A DNA stretch of 64,000 nt, taken from assembly GCF_007954425.1 (NCBI RefSeq), contig NZ_CP042345.1, positions 2,354,001 through 2,418,000 of the forward strand. Reading direction: 5' to 3'. Within the stretch, counting starts at the first letter, position 1; each line of letters opens with the position of its first letter. Below, piece by piece: positions 45,129 to 54,680 of this stretch. This DNA is from Novosphingobium ginsenosidimutans (lineage in GTDB: Bacteria > Pseudomonadota > Alphaproteobacteria > Sphingomonadales > Sphingomonadaceae). The translations under genes were made by a program, and so were the position numbers. The notes beneath the pieces are model-generated. The model was given only the letters and a program-made list of their open reading frames with translations. It made no database searches and was not told where the DNA came from.

Positions 45129-46109
45129 TCAAGCGTCAGTCTTGCCCGCGAAGCGATCTGTGGCGCGGACGAGGCCATCAGTGATGCCAGGTTCGGTAAA
45201 CAGGTGGCCGCCATCGGGGACGATCTGCAGGTCCACCTCAGGCCAGGCCTGCTTGAGCGCCCAGGCGGCGGCCGGCGGCGTGCAGCAATCGTGGCGGCCC
45301 TGGACGATGACGCCGGGGATGTGCCGCAATGTAGCGGCCGCCCGTTCGAGCAGTTCACCTTCCTTGAGCCAACACTGGTGGCGGAAATAGTGATTCTCGA
45401 TCCGCGCGGTGGCCACGGCATTGTCGCCCTCGGCCATGTGGTCGACCGTTTCTTCGGACGGCAGCAAGGTGACCGTCACGCCTTCCCAGCGGTTCCAGGC
45501 CGCAGCGGCGGCGCGGCGCACGGCCGGGTCGGGATCGTCAAGCAGCGCCCAATAGGGTTCGGTCATGTCCTGACCCTCGGCCCCTCCGGCATGGGCGACG
45601 AAGCGCTGCCATTCTTCCGGATACAGCTCGCTCGCGCCATAGCGGGTCAGCCACTCCAGCTCCTTGCGGCTGGAAAGGAAAATTCCGCGCAGGATCAGCT
45701 CGGTCACCCGCTCGGGATGGGTGACGGCATAGGACAGCGCAAGGGTTGAGCCCCATGACCCGCCGAACACCTGCCAGCGCTCATGCCCGCACATTTCGCG
45801 CAGGGCCTCGATATCGGCGACAAGGTGCCAGGTGGTATTGGCCTCAAGGCTGGCGAACGGCGTGGAGCGGCCGCAGCCGCGCTGGTCGAACAGCAGCACG
45901 TCGTAAAGCGCCGGGTCCCACTGGCGCCGATGGCCCTCGCTGCAACCGCCGCCGGGGCCGCCATGGAGCATGACGGCCGGCTTGGCGCCGGGGGTGCCAA
46001 CGCGTTCCCAGTAGAGCGTGTGTCCATCGCCCACTTCGAGCATACCCGAGGCGTAGGGTTCGATCGGCGGATAGAGGGCGCGGCGCTCACTAGTCATATT
46101 GGCCATCAT
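45129..46109 (-). CDS. pip: proline iminopeptidase (prolyl aminopeptidase)
   Basis: 326 aa. Alpha/beta hydrolase that removes N-terminal proline from peptides, in the cytoplasm (no signal peptide seen). The oxyanion segment is HGGPGGGC, DQRGCGRSTP follows, the nucleophile elbow is GGSWGSTLAL, and GRHDCCTPP and GGHLF hold the acid and base. These are diagnostic of the S33 prolyl aminopeptidases. ATG 46109 overlaps the stop of the upstream hydrolase (ATGA); ATG 46097 is possible. It lies within the trp gene run. Confidence 0.93.
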   Translation of the reverse strand: MMANMTSERRALYPPIEPYASGMLEVGDGHTLYWERVGTPGAKPAVMLHGGPGGGCSEGHRRQWDPALYDVLLFDQRGCGRSTPFASLEANTTWHLVADIEALREMCGHERWQVFGGSWGSTLALSYAVTHPERVTELILRGIFLSSRKELEWLTRYGASELYPEEWQRFVAHAGGAEGQDMTEPYWALLDDPDPAVRRAAAAAWNRWEGVTVTLLPSEETVDHMAEGDNAVATARIENHYFRHQCWLKEGELLERAAATLRHIPGVIVQGRHDCCTPPAAAWALKQAWPEVDLQIVPDGGHLFTEPGITDGLVRATDRFAGKTDA

Positions 46110-47170
46110 TTCGTGGCCATCAGCTTAGCGAGGTCCGCCTTCCAGAACTTCGCCCAGGTGTGGGTGCCGTGGCCCTTGGTATCGGGGCTGAAGGGCAGCA
46201 GCTTGAACTGCGCCTTGGGCATCAGCTTGGCGTGCTGCTGGGCCAGGCCCAGCTCAGGCGGGTTGATGAAATCGTCCGAGCTGTTGATCCACAGCACCGG
46301 GACGGTGATCTTGGCGAGGTTGGGCGCCGGGTTGTAATCGCGCGAAGAGTCGAGCTGATAGATCTGGTCATTGGCGTCGGCGTCGCCATTGGCGCGGGCG
46401 GCATAGCCGGTGCGCAGGGCCGCTTCGGCCTTTTCGCGGGTCGGGTATTCGTTCTGCAGCGCCCAGGCATTGCCCCCGGCGATCATTGAGAGATAGCGCG
46501 CAGTGCGCAGGCCGCTTTCGGGCGGGCTGGTGTAATAGCCGCCGTTCCAAGCCGGATCGGCCTGGATCGCGTCGATCGACATCTGCCGCCACATCCGGTT
46601 GCGCCCGGCGATTTCCATGGCGTTGCAGGCGAAAGGCGCCAGCCGCTCCGCAAAACCCGGGCGGGTCGTGCCCCAGACGAAGGCGTGCATGCAGCCCATC
46701 GAGGTACCAAGGATAAGCTGGAGCTTCTTCACGCCCAGCCCTTCGGTCAGCAGACGGTGCTGGCTGGCGACCATGTCGGCATAGTTGTAGCGCGGGAAGG
46801 CCATCTTCATCCCGTCGCTGGGTTTCGAACTTTTGCCGTGGCCGATGTTGTCGGGCAGAATCACGTAATACTTGGCCAGGTCGAGCGGCTGGCCAGGGCC
46901 GAACAGCTCATCGGCGAACTGCGGGCGGAAGAACTGGTAGCCAGAGCCGCCCGTGCCATGCAGCACCATCACCGCGTTCTCGATCTCGCCCGCCGCGTTC
47001 CGGCGCGGGGTGCCGAGCGTGGTGACGTGCATATTAACGTCCATTTGGACGCCCTCGGCAAAGGCGAAGTCCTTCAGGACGACATCGCGTTCGGTCGATT
47101 TGGCGCGCCAGTCTTCGGCGTGGAGCGGTGTTGCGATCAGGGCGAGGAGGGGGAAGAGCAGTTTGCGCAT
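46106..47170 (-). CDS. secreted alpha/beta hydrolase, homoserine acetyltransferase-like
   Basis: 354 aa. A signal peptide (MRKLLFPLLALIATPLHAED) points to the periplasm. The fold is that of MetX-like hydrolases: VMVLHGTGGSG oxyanion region, PDNIGHGKSSKP, nucleophile elbow LGTSMGCMHAF, acid in INSSDDFINPP, and a C-terminal His (GHGTHTWAKFW). A cytoplasmic MetX would not be exported, so a periplasmic hydrolase acting on an ester or amide is more likely; the substrate is unknown. ATG 47170 is preferred to GTG 47179. It lies between trpE (46 bases upstream) and pip. Confidence 0.85.
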   Translation of the reverse strand: MRKLLFPLLALIATPLHAEDWRAKSTERDVVLKDFAFAEGVQMDVNMHVTTLGTPRRNAAGEIENAVMVLHGTGGSGYQFFRPQFADELFGPGQPLDLAKYYVILPDNIGHGKSSKPSDGMKMAFPRYNYADMVASQHRLLTEGLGVKKLQLILGTSMGCMHAFVWGTTRPGFAERLAPFACNAMEIAGRNRMWRQMSIDAIQADPAWNGGYYTSPPESGLRTARYLSMIAGGNAWALQNEYPTREKAEAALRTGYAARANGDADANDQIYQLDSSRDYNPAPNLAKITVPVLWINSSDDFINPPELGLAQQHAKLMPKAQFKLLPFSPDTKGHGTHTWAKFWKADLAKLMATK

Positions 47171-47215
47171 GGCCGGCACGCTAGCCGAGCGCTGCTCTGG
47201 GTCAAGCAGGTGGGA

Positions 47216-48727
47216 CTATTGGCCGTAGTCTGCTTCGCTCGCGACCCGCACGGCTTCGCGCGCCGCGGCAATCAGCGCGCCAGCCTTGGCTTCGCATTCG
47301 CGCTGTTCGTATTCGGGGTTGCTGTCGGCGACGATCCCGGCTCCGGCCTGGACGTGGAGGATGCCATCCTTGACCACCCCGGTGCGCAAGACGATGCACG
47401 AATCGAGACTGCCGTCAGGCGAGAAATAGCCAACCCCGCCGGCATAGGCGCCGCGCGTTTCGGGTTCGAGCTCGGCAATGATCTCGCAGGCGCGGACCTT
47501 GGGCGCGCCGCTCACGGTACCGGCGGGGAAGCCCGCGAACATCGCGTCGAGCGCATCGTGGTGCACGCTGTCGAGCTTGCCGACGACGTTCGAGACGATG
47601 TGCATCACGTGGCTGTAGCGTTCGACCGTATAGCTCTCGGTAACCTGCACGGTGCCCGCTTCAGCGACCCGGCCAACGTCGTTGCGGCCCAGATCGAGCA
47701 GCATCAGGTGTTCGGCGCGCTCCTTGGGATCGGCCAGCAGGCTGACCTCGTTCTCGCGGTCCTCTTCCGGCGTTTTGCCGCGCGGGCGGGTGCCGGCGAT
47801 CGGACGGATCGTCACTTCGCCATCGCGGACGCGGACGAGGATTTCCGGGCTCGATCCGGTCAGGGCAAAGCCCGGCAGGTCGAGGAAATAGAGGTAGGGC
47901 GAGGGATTGATCCGCCGCAGCGCGCGGTAAAGGTCCAGCGCGGGCAGGGCGAAGGGCGTGGTGAAGCGCTGGGCCAGCACGACCTGGAAGATGTCTCCCG
48001 CAGCGATGTAGTCCTTGGCCCTCAGCACCATGTCCGCATAGGTTTCGCGGACCAGAACCGGCTCGAGCGCGGGAAGCGGCAGGTCCGCCGTGCGCGTAGC
48101 AGCGGGCGCGGGCAGGGCCAGGCGAGCCAGTGCGGCCTCGATCCGCTCTCCGGCCAGCTCGACCATCCGCTCGGGCGCGCCGCCGCCGGGCCAGACCGGG
48201 GCGATGGCGAAGAGCTCGTCGCTTAGCCGGTCGAACACCAGCAGCAGTGTCGGGCGCACGAACAGCATGTCGGGCAGGTTCAGCGTGTTGGGGGACGGGC
48301 GCGGCAGCTTTTCGATCAGGCCATAGGTTTCATAGCCGAAGTAGCCGACCAGGCAGGCCAGCGCCGATGGCAGCGGCTGGGGCACGTCAATCTTGCAGGC
48401 TTCGACCAGCGCGCGCAGCTCGGTCAGGCTGTCACCGGGCAAAGGGGCAAAGGCGCTGCGGTCATGCCGCCAGGCGCGGTTGATTTCAGCCGCAGTGCCC
48501 TGCGCGCGGAACACCAGGTCGGGATCGAGCCCAAGCAGGCTGTAGCGCCCGCGCACCTCGCCGCCCTGAACCGATTCGAGCAGGAAATCGCCGCGCCCGG
48601 CTTCGATCAGCTTCACCGCCGCGCCAACCGGCGTTTCGGTATCGGCAATCAGCCGCTGCCAGACCAGCGCCGGCCGGCCTTCGGCCAGCAACGCCAGCGC
48701 GGCTTCGCGGTTGTTCAGGCCCGGCAC
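47216..48727 (-). CDS. trpE: anthranilate synthase component I
   Basis: 503 aa. Chorismate-using subunit that makes anthranilate with TrpG. The tryptophan-feedback motif LLESV is at about 49-53. The catalytic blocks ITGSSPE-like (LTGSSPEILVRV), RPIAGTRPRGKTPEED, ELLLDLGRNDVGR-like and SGAPKVRACEIIAELEP are in order. GTG 48727 is the start, 12 bases after the ppiD stop, so the two are co-transcribed. Confidence 0.97.
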   Translation of the reverse strand: MPGLNNREAALALLAEGRPALVWQRLIADTETPVGAAVKLIEAGRGDFLLESVQGGEVRGRYSLLGLDPDLVFRAQGTAAEINRAWRHDRSAFAPLPGDSLTELRALVEACKIDVPQPLPSALACLVGYFGYETYGLIEKLPRPSPNTLNLPDMLFVRPTLLLVFDRLSDELFAIAPVWPGGGAPERMVELAGERIEAALARLALPAPAATRTADLPLPALEPVLVRETYADMVLRAKDYIAAGDIFQVVLAQRFTTPFALPALDLYRALRRINPSPYLYFLDLPGFALTGSSPEILVRVRDGEVTIRPIAGTRPRGKTPEEDRENEVSLLADPKERAEHLMLLDLGRNDVGRVAEAGTVQVTESYTVERYSHVMHIVSNVVGKLDSVHHDALDAMFAGFPAGTVSGAPKVRACEIIAELEPETRGAYAGGVGYFSPDGSLDSCIVLRTGVVKDGILHVQAGAGIVADSNPEYEQRECEAKAGALIAAAREAVRVASEADYGQ

Positions 48728-48739
48728 TTGCGCACCCCG

Positions 48740-50674
48740 TCAGTTGCCGCCGGACAGGCGGGTCTTGAGCGCGTTGATCGCTGCGTCGTTGCGCTTGGCA
48801 CCTACTTCACCCCGCATCGCGGCACGCAGCTGCTGAGAGTATTCCTGCGAAGTGACGCGGGCCATGGTCTGCTGGAATTCCGGCAGGCGCGGATCGTTGG
48901 CGGCGACCTGACCGGGGATGACATCGGTCACCCTGACCACGTACCAGCCGCGGTTGCGCGGCGCGCCCATCAGCTTGACCTGGCCCTTGGCGAGGGCAAA
49001 CAGCATGGCCAGCGGCGGCGGGGTCTGCTGGCCCATTTGCTGCACCTGTTCGCGTGGCAGGTTGACCTGATCAACCGGCGGCAGCGGCAGGCCAAGCACG
49101 GCGAGGGCTGCGCCCAGATCCTTGCCTTGTTTGACCTGAGCTTCGATTTTCAGCGCGGCTGCGCGGGCGGCGATTGCCCCCTTGGCCAGCTGGTATTCGG
49201 CAATCGCCTGCTGCTTGACCTCGGCCAGCGGCGGCGGTGCCGCAGGCTGGATCTGGGCGACGTCAAAAACGATGAACTGCTTTCCGGGTTCGACTTCGGC
49301 GAGTTGCGGCTGGCCTTCGCTTTCCATCGCAAAAGCGGTGGTGAAGACGCGGGCAAGTTCGGCCGGCGCCGTCTTGCCGTCCTGGCCGAAAACCTGGCCA
49401 TTGGCGAGCAGCGGCTGAGTTTCGGTAAGCGTCAGGCCCAGTTCCTTGGCCACGTCGGTCAGGGTCGAACCGTTGTCGAACTCTTCCTCAATCCGGGCCG
49501 AAAAGTCGGTCAGCGCGGCGCGGCGCTTTTGGGTGGTCAGCTCAGGCAGCAGTTCGGCGCGGGCCTGGTCCAGCGTCTTCCCGGCCTTGCCCTCGATCGC
49601 ATCGACCCGCAGCAGCACCCAGCCCAGCGGCGCCTTGATCGGACCCAGGACCTTGCCCTTGGGCGCATCGAAAGCGGCATTGGCGGCGGCCTGCGACGTC
49701 TGGATCGCCAGCTGCGACTTGCCGAGCGGAGCCAGCGTGGCAACGCTGAGGCCCTTGCCAGCGGCAACGGCTTCAAGCGATTTACCGGCAGCTTCGGCTA
49801 GCGCGGCCTTGGCGGCTGCTTCGGTCGGCAAGATCAGCTGGCTGACCTTGCGGTTTTCGCTGGCTTCATACTTGGCTTTGTTGGCGTTGTAGGCGGCGGC
49901 GATTTCCGCTTCGGTCGGCGCCGGCACAGTCTTCAGCACGGCATCGGTGAAAGTCGCATAGCGGATCACGCGGCGCTCGGGGCGGACGAAGGTCTTATGG
50001 TTGGCTGCGTACCAGGTGCCCAGTTCGCTGTCGCTGGGCACCGTCTTCGGCGCGAATGCGGCAGACGGCAGCAGGCCGATCTGGCCGGTGCGCCGCTCTG
50101 TCACGACAGCGGCATAGCGCTGCACCACGGCAGAAGGCACGGCAACGCCCAGGTCAGCATTCGCAAGAAGCTGGCGGGCCATCAGCGAATTGCCCAGCTC
50201 TCGGCGCAGCTGCGCGTCCGTCAGCCCGCGCTGACGCAGGAAAGCCTGGTAAAGCTGATCGCTAACCTTGCCATCGGGCCCCTGGACATCGGGCAGCTTG
50301 GCGATCTCGCTGTCGATCAGCCGATCACCGATGAACAGCCCATGCTTCTTGCCGAATTCATGGATCGCGGCGAGATCGATCACATTGCGCAGGACCTGGT
50401 CGAACCCGCCCTGGGCAATAAAATCCCTGAGCGTGACTGTCGGCTGTTCGCGTCGCAGGTTCTCAACCGTGCGGGTTACCGCGCGTTCGACTTCAGACGT
50501 ATCGACCCGGCCCTTGCCAACGGTCGCAGCGCGATCACCCCCGGCGACACCGCCGAACGACTTGTTGCCGGCAATGTCACCCGCGGCAAAGGCCAGGCCC
50601 AGCAGCAGGAGGAAACCCATGACCAGGGCCAGACCGAACTTTGAATTGAAGGACTTGCGGAAGAACTGCAGCAT
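48740..50674 (-). CDS. ppiD: PpiD-type peptidylprolyl isomerase/chaperone
   Basis: 644 aa. Inner-membrane-anchored periplasmic folding factor near the Sec channel. One N-terminal membrane helix (about 13-31), a SurA_N-like chaperone region (about 45-190), then a parvulin-like domain around residues 230-370 with APKGKVLGPIKAPLGWVLLRVDAIEGK, and a second weaker parvulin-like stretch near the C-terminus (KLMGAPRNRGWYVVRVTDV). It diverges from tpiA and precedes trpE, an order seen in related genomes by recall, not by search. Confidence 0.9.
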   Translation of the reverse strand: MLQFFRKSFNSKFGLALVMGFLLLLGLAFAAGDIAGNKSFGGVAGGDRAATVGKGRVDTSEVERAVTRTVENLRREQPTVTLRDFIAQGGFDQVLRNVIDLAAIHEFGKKHGLFIGDRLIDSEIAKLPDVQGPDGKVSDQLYQAFLRQRGLTDAQLRRELGNSLMARQLLANADLGVAVPSAVVQRYAAVVTERRTGQIGLLPSAAFAPKTVPSDSELGTWYAANHKTFVRPERRVIRYATFTDAVLKTVPAPTEAEIAAAYNANKAKYEASENRKVSQLILPTEAAAKAALAEAAGKSLEAVAAGKGLSVATLAPLGKSQLAIQTSQAAANAAFDAPKGKVLGPIKAPLGWVLLRVDAIEGKAGKTLDQARAELLPELTTQKRRAALTDFSARIEEEFDNGSTLTDVAKELGLTLTETQPLLANGQVFGQDGKTAPAELARVFTTAFAMESEGQPQLAEVEPGKQFIVFDVAQIQPAAPPPLAEVKQQAIAEYQLAKGAIAARAAALKIEAQVKQGKDLGAALAVLGLPLPPVDQVNLPREQVQQMGQQTPPPLAMLFALAKGQVKLMGAPRNRGWYVVRVTDVIPGQVAANDPRLPEFQQTMARVTSQEYSQQLRAAMRGEVGAKRNDAAINALKTRLSGGN

Positions 50675-50804
50675 GCCAACTCGCCAAGATCAGTTGATGG
50701 CCTGCGAATACAGGCCCGAGGCGCGGCTTTAGGCACCATTTGCCGTGCGGGCAATGCTGCTTGGTCACCGAACGGACAAAGCCAGTGATGATCCACAACC
50801 TGCT

Positions 50805-50833
50805 TTGACAAGCGGGGCTCCCCTGGCCTAGGC
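50805..50833 (+). promoter_or_regulatory. possible sigma-70 promoter for tpiA
   Basis: TTGACA at 50805-50810 is an exact -35 hexamer. Seventeen bases later CTAGGC could serve as -10, but that hexamer is a poor match. It lies 55 bases before the tpiA start in the ppiD-tpiA divergent spacer. Confidence 0.3.
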
Positions 50834-50888
50834 GCGGGGCTTCACCGGGGCAAATCCGGGGCCAAAATCGTAAAGCAGGATAACGGGC

Positions 50889-51647
50889 ATGGCTAATCGG
50901 CCTTTCATTGTCGGCAACTGGAAGATGAACGGCACGCGGGCAATGTTGGCCGAAGCCCGCGCGATCGATCGCGGCGCGGCGCGGCATGCCGGCGTGCGGG
51001 TTGCGGTCGCCCCGCCGTTCACCCTGATCCAGGCCTTGGCCGAGAATGCCGAGACCATGGCAATCGGCGGACAGGATTGCCACGCCGCTGCCAGCGGCGC
51101 CTATACCGGCGATGTTTCGGCGGCGATGCTGGCGGACAGCGGCGCCAGCTTCACGATCCTGGGCCATAGCGAACGCCGGGCGATGCATGGCGAGACCGAT
51201 GAAATCGTTCGCGCCAAAGCGGAAGCGGCGCTGGCTGCCGGGCTCGAAGTGATTGTCTGCGTTGGCGAAACCGAGGCCCAGCGGGACGCTGGCCAGGCTG
51301 AAGCTGTTGTCTGCGGCCAGCTCGACTGCTCGCTGCCGGTGGGTGAAGGCGTCGCCGGGCGCGTAACCGTCGCCTATGAACCTGTCTGGGCCATCGGCAC
51401 CGGTCGGGTGCCCTCGGTTGAAGACATCGGCGCGATCCACCGCGCGATCCGCGCGCGGCTGGTTACGATCTATGGCGAGGACGGCGCGGGTGTGTCGATC
51501 CTCTACGGCGGTTCAGTCAACGCCGCGAATGCGGCGGAACTGCTCGCGGCCGACGAAGTGGGCGGGGCTCTGGTTGGCGGCGCCAGCCTGCAGGCGGACA
51601 GCTTCCTGGCGATTGTTCTCGCTGCCGGCGGTCCCGGCGAAGAATAG
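50889..51647 (+). CDS. tpiA: triosephosphate isomerase
   Basis: 252 aa. Barrel enzyme that interconverts dihydroxyacetone phosphate and glyceraldehyde 3-phosphate. Catalytic Lys12 (GNWKMNG), His93 (LGHSERR) and Glu164 (VAYEPVWAIGTG, with the flexible loop after it) are all present, as is LYGGSVNAANA. Followed by secG and pyrG on the same strand. Confidence 0.98.
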   Translation: MANRPFIVGNWKMNGTRAMLAEARAIDRGAARHAGVRVAVAPPFTLIQALAENAETMAIGGQDCHAAASGAYTGDVSAAMLADSGASFTILGHSERRAMHGETDEIVRAKAEAALAAGLEVIVCVGETEAQRDAGQAEAVVCGQLDCSLPVGEGVAGRVTVAYEPVWAIGTGRVPSVEDIGAIHRAIRARLVTIYGEDGAGVSILYGGSVNAANAAELLAADEVGGALVGGASLQADSFLAIVLAAGGPGEE

Positions 51648-51720
51648 CGCCAAGCTTGCAACCGGGCCTCCGTGCGCCTAGATGCGCGGGCAACTTAATC
51701 TCTTCAGCGGAAAGCCGCCC

Positions 51721-52110
51721 ATGTCGCTCTTTATCTTCCTTACCGTTGTGCAGGCCATTGTTGCCGCCATGCTGGTCGCCGTGATCCTGATGCAGAAGTC
51801 GGAAGGTGGCGGCCTGGGCGTGGGTGGTAGCCCGGCCGGGCTGATGTCAGCGCGCGGGGCGGCGGATTTCCTGACTCGCTCGACCGCAGTTCTGGCCACG
51901 CTGTTTGTGGTGCTGAGCATTGCCCTGGCGGCAATCGCGGCCAGCACCGCGTCGGGCAGCGGGCTTGATACCTCGCTCAATCGCACCGTCGCTCCGGCTG
52001 GCCCGCCGGTCAGCGCCGATCCGCTGGCCGTCCCGGCTGCCAGCCCGGCGGCTCCGGCTGCGGGCGCTTCGGCCCCGGCAACTGCTCCGGAAGGTCCGGC
52101 CAAGCAGTAA
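51721..52110 (+). CDS. secG: protein translocase subunit SecG
   Basis: 129 aa. Small inner-membrane partner of SecYE. Two membrane helices (about 3-23 and 50-74) flank the conserved cytoplasmic loop VILMQKSEGGGLGVGGSPAGLMSARGAADFLTRST. The C-terminal 50 residues are a long Ala/Pro-rich tail common in alphaproteobacteria. ATG 51721 is preferred to ATG 51682, because homology begins at MSLFIFLTVVQ. Confidence 0.95.
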   Translation: MSLFIFLTVVQAIVAAMLVAVILMQKSEGGGLGVGGSPAGLMSARGAADFLTRSTAVLATLFVVLSIALAAIAASTASGSGLDTSLNRTVAPAGPPVSADPLAVPAASPAAPAAGASAPATAPEGPAKQ

Positions 52111-52116
52111 AAGTCT

Positions 52117-52141
52117 GGCCCGCTTTGCGGCGGGCCGTTTC
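52117..52141 (+). terminator. possible terminator after secG
   Basis: GGCCCGC and GCGGGCC form a 7-bp stem with a six-base loop, followed by GTTTCT. The T-run is weak, so read-through into pyrG is likely. Confidence 0.5.
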
Positions 52142-52210
52142 TCCGAACTTGTGGATTGCGGCAGGCAGTGCTTGCCCGCGACCACCTTTATTGCTTAAGG
52201 CCCGACTCCC

Positions 52211-53845
52211 ATGGCGCGGTTCATTTTCATTACCGGCGGCGTGGTCTCCTCGCTTGGCAAAGGTCTTATGGCGGCAAGCCTTGCAGCGCTGCTGCAGGCT
52301 CGCGGATTCAAGGTCCGCATCCGCAAGTTCGATCCCTATCTGAACGTCGATCCGGGCACGATGAGCCCCTATCAGCACGGCGAAGTCTTCGTGACCGACG
52401 ATGGCGCGGAGACCGATCTCGACCTGGGCCACTACGAACGCTTTACCGGCGTTTCGGCGCGCCAGGCGGACAACATCACGTCAGGCCGGATCTATCGCGA
52501 CATCATCACGAAGGAGCGCCGTGGCGATTACCTGGGCGCGACGGTCCAGGTCGTCCCGCACGTAACCGACGAGATCAAGCGCTTCGCCCTGGCCGATACC
52601 GACGACCTCGATTTCGTGCTGTGCGAAATTGGCGGCACGGTCGGCGATATCGAAGGCCTGCCCTTCATCGAAGCGATCCGCCAGCTGCGCAACGAGCTGG
52701 GGCGTGACAAGTTCTGTTCGGTCCACGTCACGCTGGTGCCCTATGTTTCGGCCGCCGGTGAGCTCAAGACCAAGCCGACCCAGCACTCAGTCCGCGAACT
52801 GACCAGCCTGGGCGTCCAGCCAGATCTGCTGCTGTGCCGCTGCGAGCATCCTTTGCCCGAAAACGAGCGCGCCAAGATCGCGCTGTTCTGCAACGTCCGC
52901 AAGGAAGCCGTGATCCAGGCGCTTGATGCCAGCAGCATCTACGCCGTGCCGCTGCAGTACCATGCAGAGGGCCTCGACGCGGAAGTGCTGCACCATTTCG
53001 GCATGACGAGTGCGGCGCCGGATCTGTCGCGCTGGGTCGATATTGTCGACCGCTATCAGCATCCGGAAGGCGAAGTGACGATCGGCGTGGTCGGCAAGTA
53101 TGTCGGTCTGCCGGACGCCTACAAGAGCCTCAACGAGGCGCTGGTGCACGGCGGCATGGCCAACCGGGTCAAGGTCAACATCAAGTGGATCGATGCCGAA
53201 CTGTTCGAGGCGGGCGACGACGAGATCGTCAACCGGCTTGAGCCGATGCACGGCATCCTGGTGCCGGGCGGCTTCGGGGTGCGCGGCTCGGAAGGCAAGA
53301 TTGCCTCGGTCCGCTTCGCCCGGGAACGCAAGGTGCCGTTCTTCGGCATCTGCCTTGGCATGCAGATGGCGTGCATCGAGGGCGCACGCAATACGGCTGG
53401 GATTGCCGGGGCGGGCTCGACCGAGTTTGGCGAGCCGGCCGAGCCGGTGGTTGGCATCATCACCGAATGGATGAGCGCCGAAGGCCTGCAAAAGCGTGGT
53501 GCCAATACCGACCTTGGCGGCACCATGCGGCTGGGGGCCTATGAGGCGAAGCTTGGCGCCAATAGCCACGTGTCCTCCGTTTATGGCGGCGCGACGACCA
53601 TTTCGGAACGCCACCGCCACCGCTACGAAGTCAACTCAGCCTATCGCGATGCGCTTGAGCAGGGTGGGCTGGTTTTTTCGGGGATGTCGCCCGACGGGCT
53701 GCTGCCCGAAATCGTCGAACGGCCGGACCATCCCTGGTTTATCGGCGTCCAGTTTCACCCGGAACTGAAGAGCCGGCCGTTCGATCCGCACCCGCTGTTC
53801 GCCGGGTTCATCGCTGCGGCAGTCCAGCAGGCGCGACTGGTTTGA
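52211..53845 (+). CDS. pyrG: CTP synthase
   Basis: 544 aa. Makes CTP from UTP with glutamine as nitrogen donor. The synthetase half starts with [21 protein letters not shown] (ATP loop) and has [17 protein letters not shown]. The amidotransferase half has the nucleophile in [11 protein letters not shown] and the His/Glu pair in [12 protein letters not shown]. Length and domain order are typical. Ends before a 224-base spacer with a hairpin. Confidence 0.98.
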   Translation: MARFIFITGGVVSSLGKGLMAASLAALLQARGFKVRIRKFDPYLNVDPGTMSPYQHGEVFVTDDGAETDLDLGHYERFTGVSARQADNITSGRIYRDIITKERRGDYLGATVQVVPHVTDEIKRFALADTDDLDFVLCEIGGTVGDIEGLPFIEAIRQLRNELGRDKFCSVHVTLVPYVSAAGELKTKPTQHSVRELTSLGVQPDLLLCRCEHPLPENERAKIALFCNVRKEAVIQALDASSIYAVPLQYHAEGLDAEVLHHFGMTSAAPDLSRWVDIVDRYQHPEGEVTIGVVGKYVGLPDAYKSLNEALVHGGMANRVKVNIKWIDAELFEAGDDEIVNRLEPMHGILVPGGFGVRGSEGKIASVRFARERKVPFFGICLGMQMACIEGARNTAGIAGAGSTEFGEPAEPVVGIITEWMSAEGLQKRGANTDLGGTMRLGAYEAKLGANSHVSSVYGGATTISERHRHRYEVNSAYRDALEQGGLVFSGMSPDGLLPEIVERPDHPWFIGVQFHPELKSRPFDPHPLFAGFIAAAVQQARLV

Positions 53846-54019
53846 TAGGTCTGGCTAACGCAACGTAGGCAATTGCAAAGATTGCGCTTGCAATGGTCCG
53901 GTCGTTTCCCTTAGCCGGGACCAAGGGGGCCGCAGCGAAATTCAGGGCTTGTCGATGGTCTGATCGTCTATTGCGACCCGGACGATCAAAGACGCGACGA
54001 GGCGGCGCGAAAGCGTCGC

Positions 54020-54047
54020 GGGGGTGGAGCCGCCAGGCCCCACCCCC
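54020..54047. repeat. hairpin between pyrG and hsp20
   Basis: GGGGGTGG and CCACCCCC pair across 12 bases in the convergent pyrG/hsp20 spacer. No T-run follows on either strand, so it may be a bidirectional but imperfect terminator. The rest of 53846-54069 has no gene; it holds several short dyads (for example GCGACG...CGTCGC near 53994-54018). Confidence 0.45.
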
Positions 54048-54069
54048 AATTCATTAAAATCGTTGGAAA

Positions 54070-54543
54070 TCAGGCGGCAACACTGCTTTCGTCAGCTGTG
54101 TCGCTCACCACGCTCAGTGCCTTCAGGGTGCCAACCGGGATCTTCTTCGGCTTCATCGCCTCCGGCACTTCGCGGACCAGATCGATGATCAGCAGGCCGT
54201 CCTCAAGATTGGCGGCTTCAACCCGGACATAGTCGGCCAGTTCGAAGCGGCGCTCAAACCCGCGCTGGGCGATGCCGACATGCAGGAACTGCCCGGCCTG
54301 GGGCTCTTCACCCTTGCGGCCCTGGATCACCAGCAGGTTCTGCTGAGCGGTAATCTCGATATCCGCGGGCTTGAATCCTGCCACCGCCAGGGTGATGCGA
54401 TAGCTTTCCTCGCCGCGGCGCTCGATGTTGAACGGGGGGTAATTGTCACCGCTGTTCAGACGGTTGTGGTTTTCCAGCAGATCGAACAGCCGATCAAACC
54501 CAACCATGGTGCGGCGATAGGGGGTAAAGTCAAAACGGTTCAT
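54070..54543 (-). CDS. ibpA: Hsp20/alpha-crystallin small heat-shock protein
   Basis: 157 aa. ATP-independent chaperone that holds unfolding proteins. The N-terminus MNRFDFTPYRRTMVGFDRLFDLLE is that of IbpA-class proteins; the alpha-crystallin domain runs from about 38 to 128 (YRITLAVAGFKPADIEI to LEDGLLIIDLVREVPE). The C-terminal IxI motif is present as KKIPVGTL-like. ATG 54543 follows GGAGG; the longer frame is not used. A ROSE-like thermometer covers the ribosome site. Confidence 0.95.
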   Translation of the reverse strand: MNRFDFTPYRRTMVGFDRLFDLLENHNRLNSGDNYPPFNIERRGEESYRITLAVAGFKPADIEITAQQNLLVIQGRKGEEPQAGQFLHVGIAQRGFERRFELADYVRVEAANLEDGLLIIDLVREVPEAMKPKKIPVGTLKALSVVSDTADESSVAA

Positions 54544-54602
54544 GGCAAAATCCTCCAATGAGCAATTCTGGTTCAAGGCAGGACCCGTTGTGGCGCCCTG
54601 CC
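54544..54602 (-). ncRNA. ROSE-like RNA thermometer in the hsp20 leader
   Basis: On the minus strand the bases just before the start read TTGCTCATTGGAGGA (54551-54565) then TTTTGCC and ATG. This closely matches the conserved 3' hairpin of rhizobial ROSE elements, in which UUGCU pairs with the GGAGGA ribosome site. A second hairpin, GGCAGG/CCTGCC (54577-54602), stands directly upstream, as ROSE leaders usually have. The expected effect is low translation at growth temperature and opening on heat shock. The upstream limit is uncertain. Confidence 0.75.
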
Positions 54603-54680
54603 GCTTGGCATCATCCCCTTGCGGACCATGACACCGCCACCGATGTATGCTAGCCGCAGCCTGTTTCAAGAGGAGCCCGC

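Noticed and set aside
46685..48226. 513-codon plus-strand frame over the hydrolase and trpE
   Set aside because: Antisense to trpE; amino-acid pattern of a G+C shadow.
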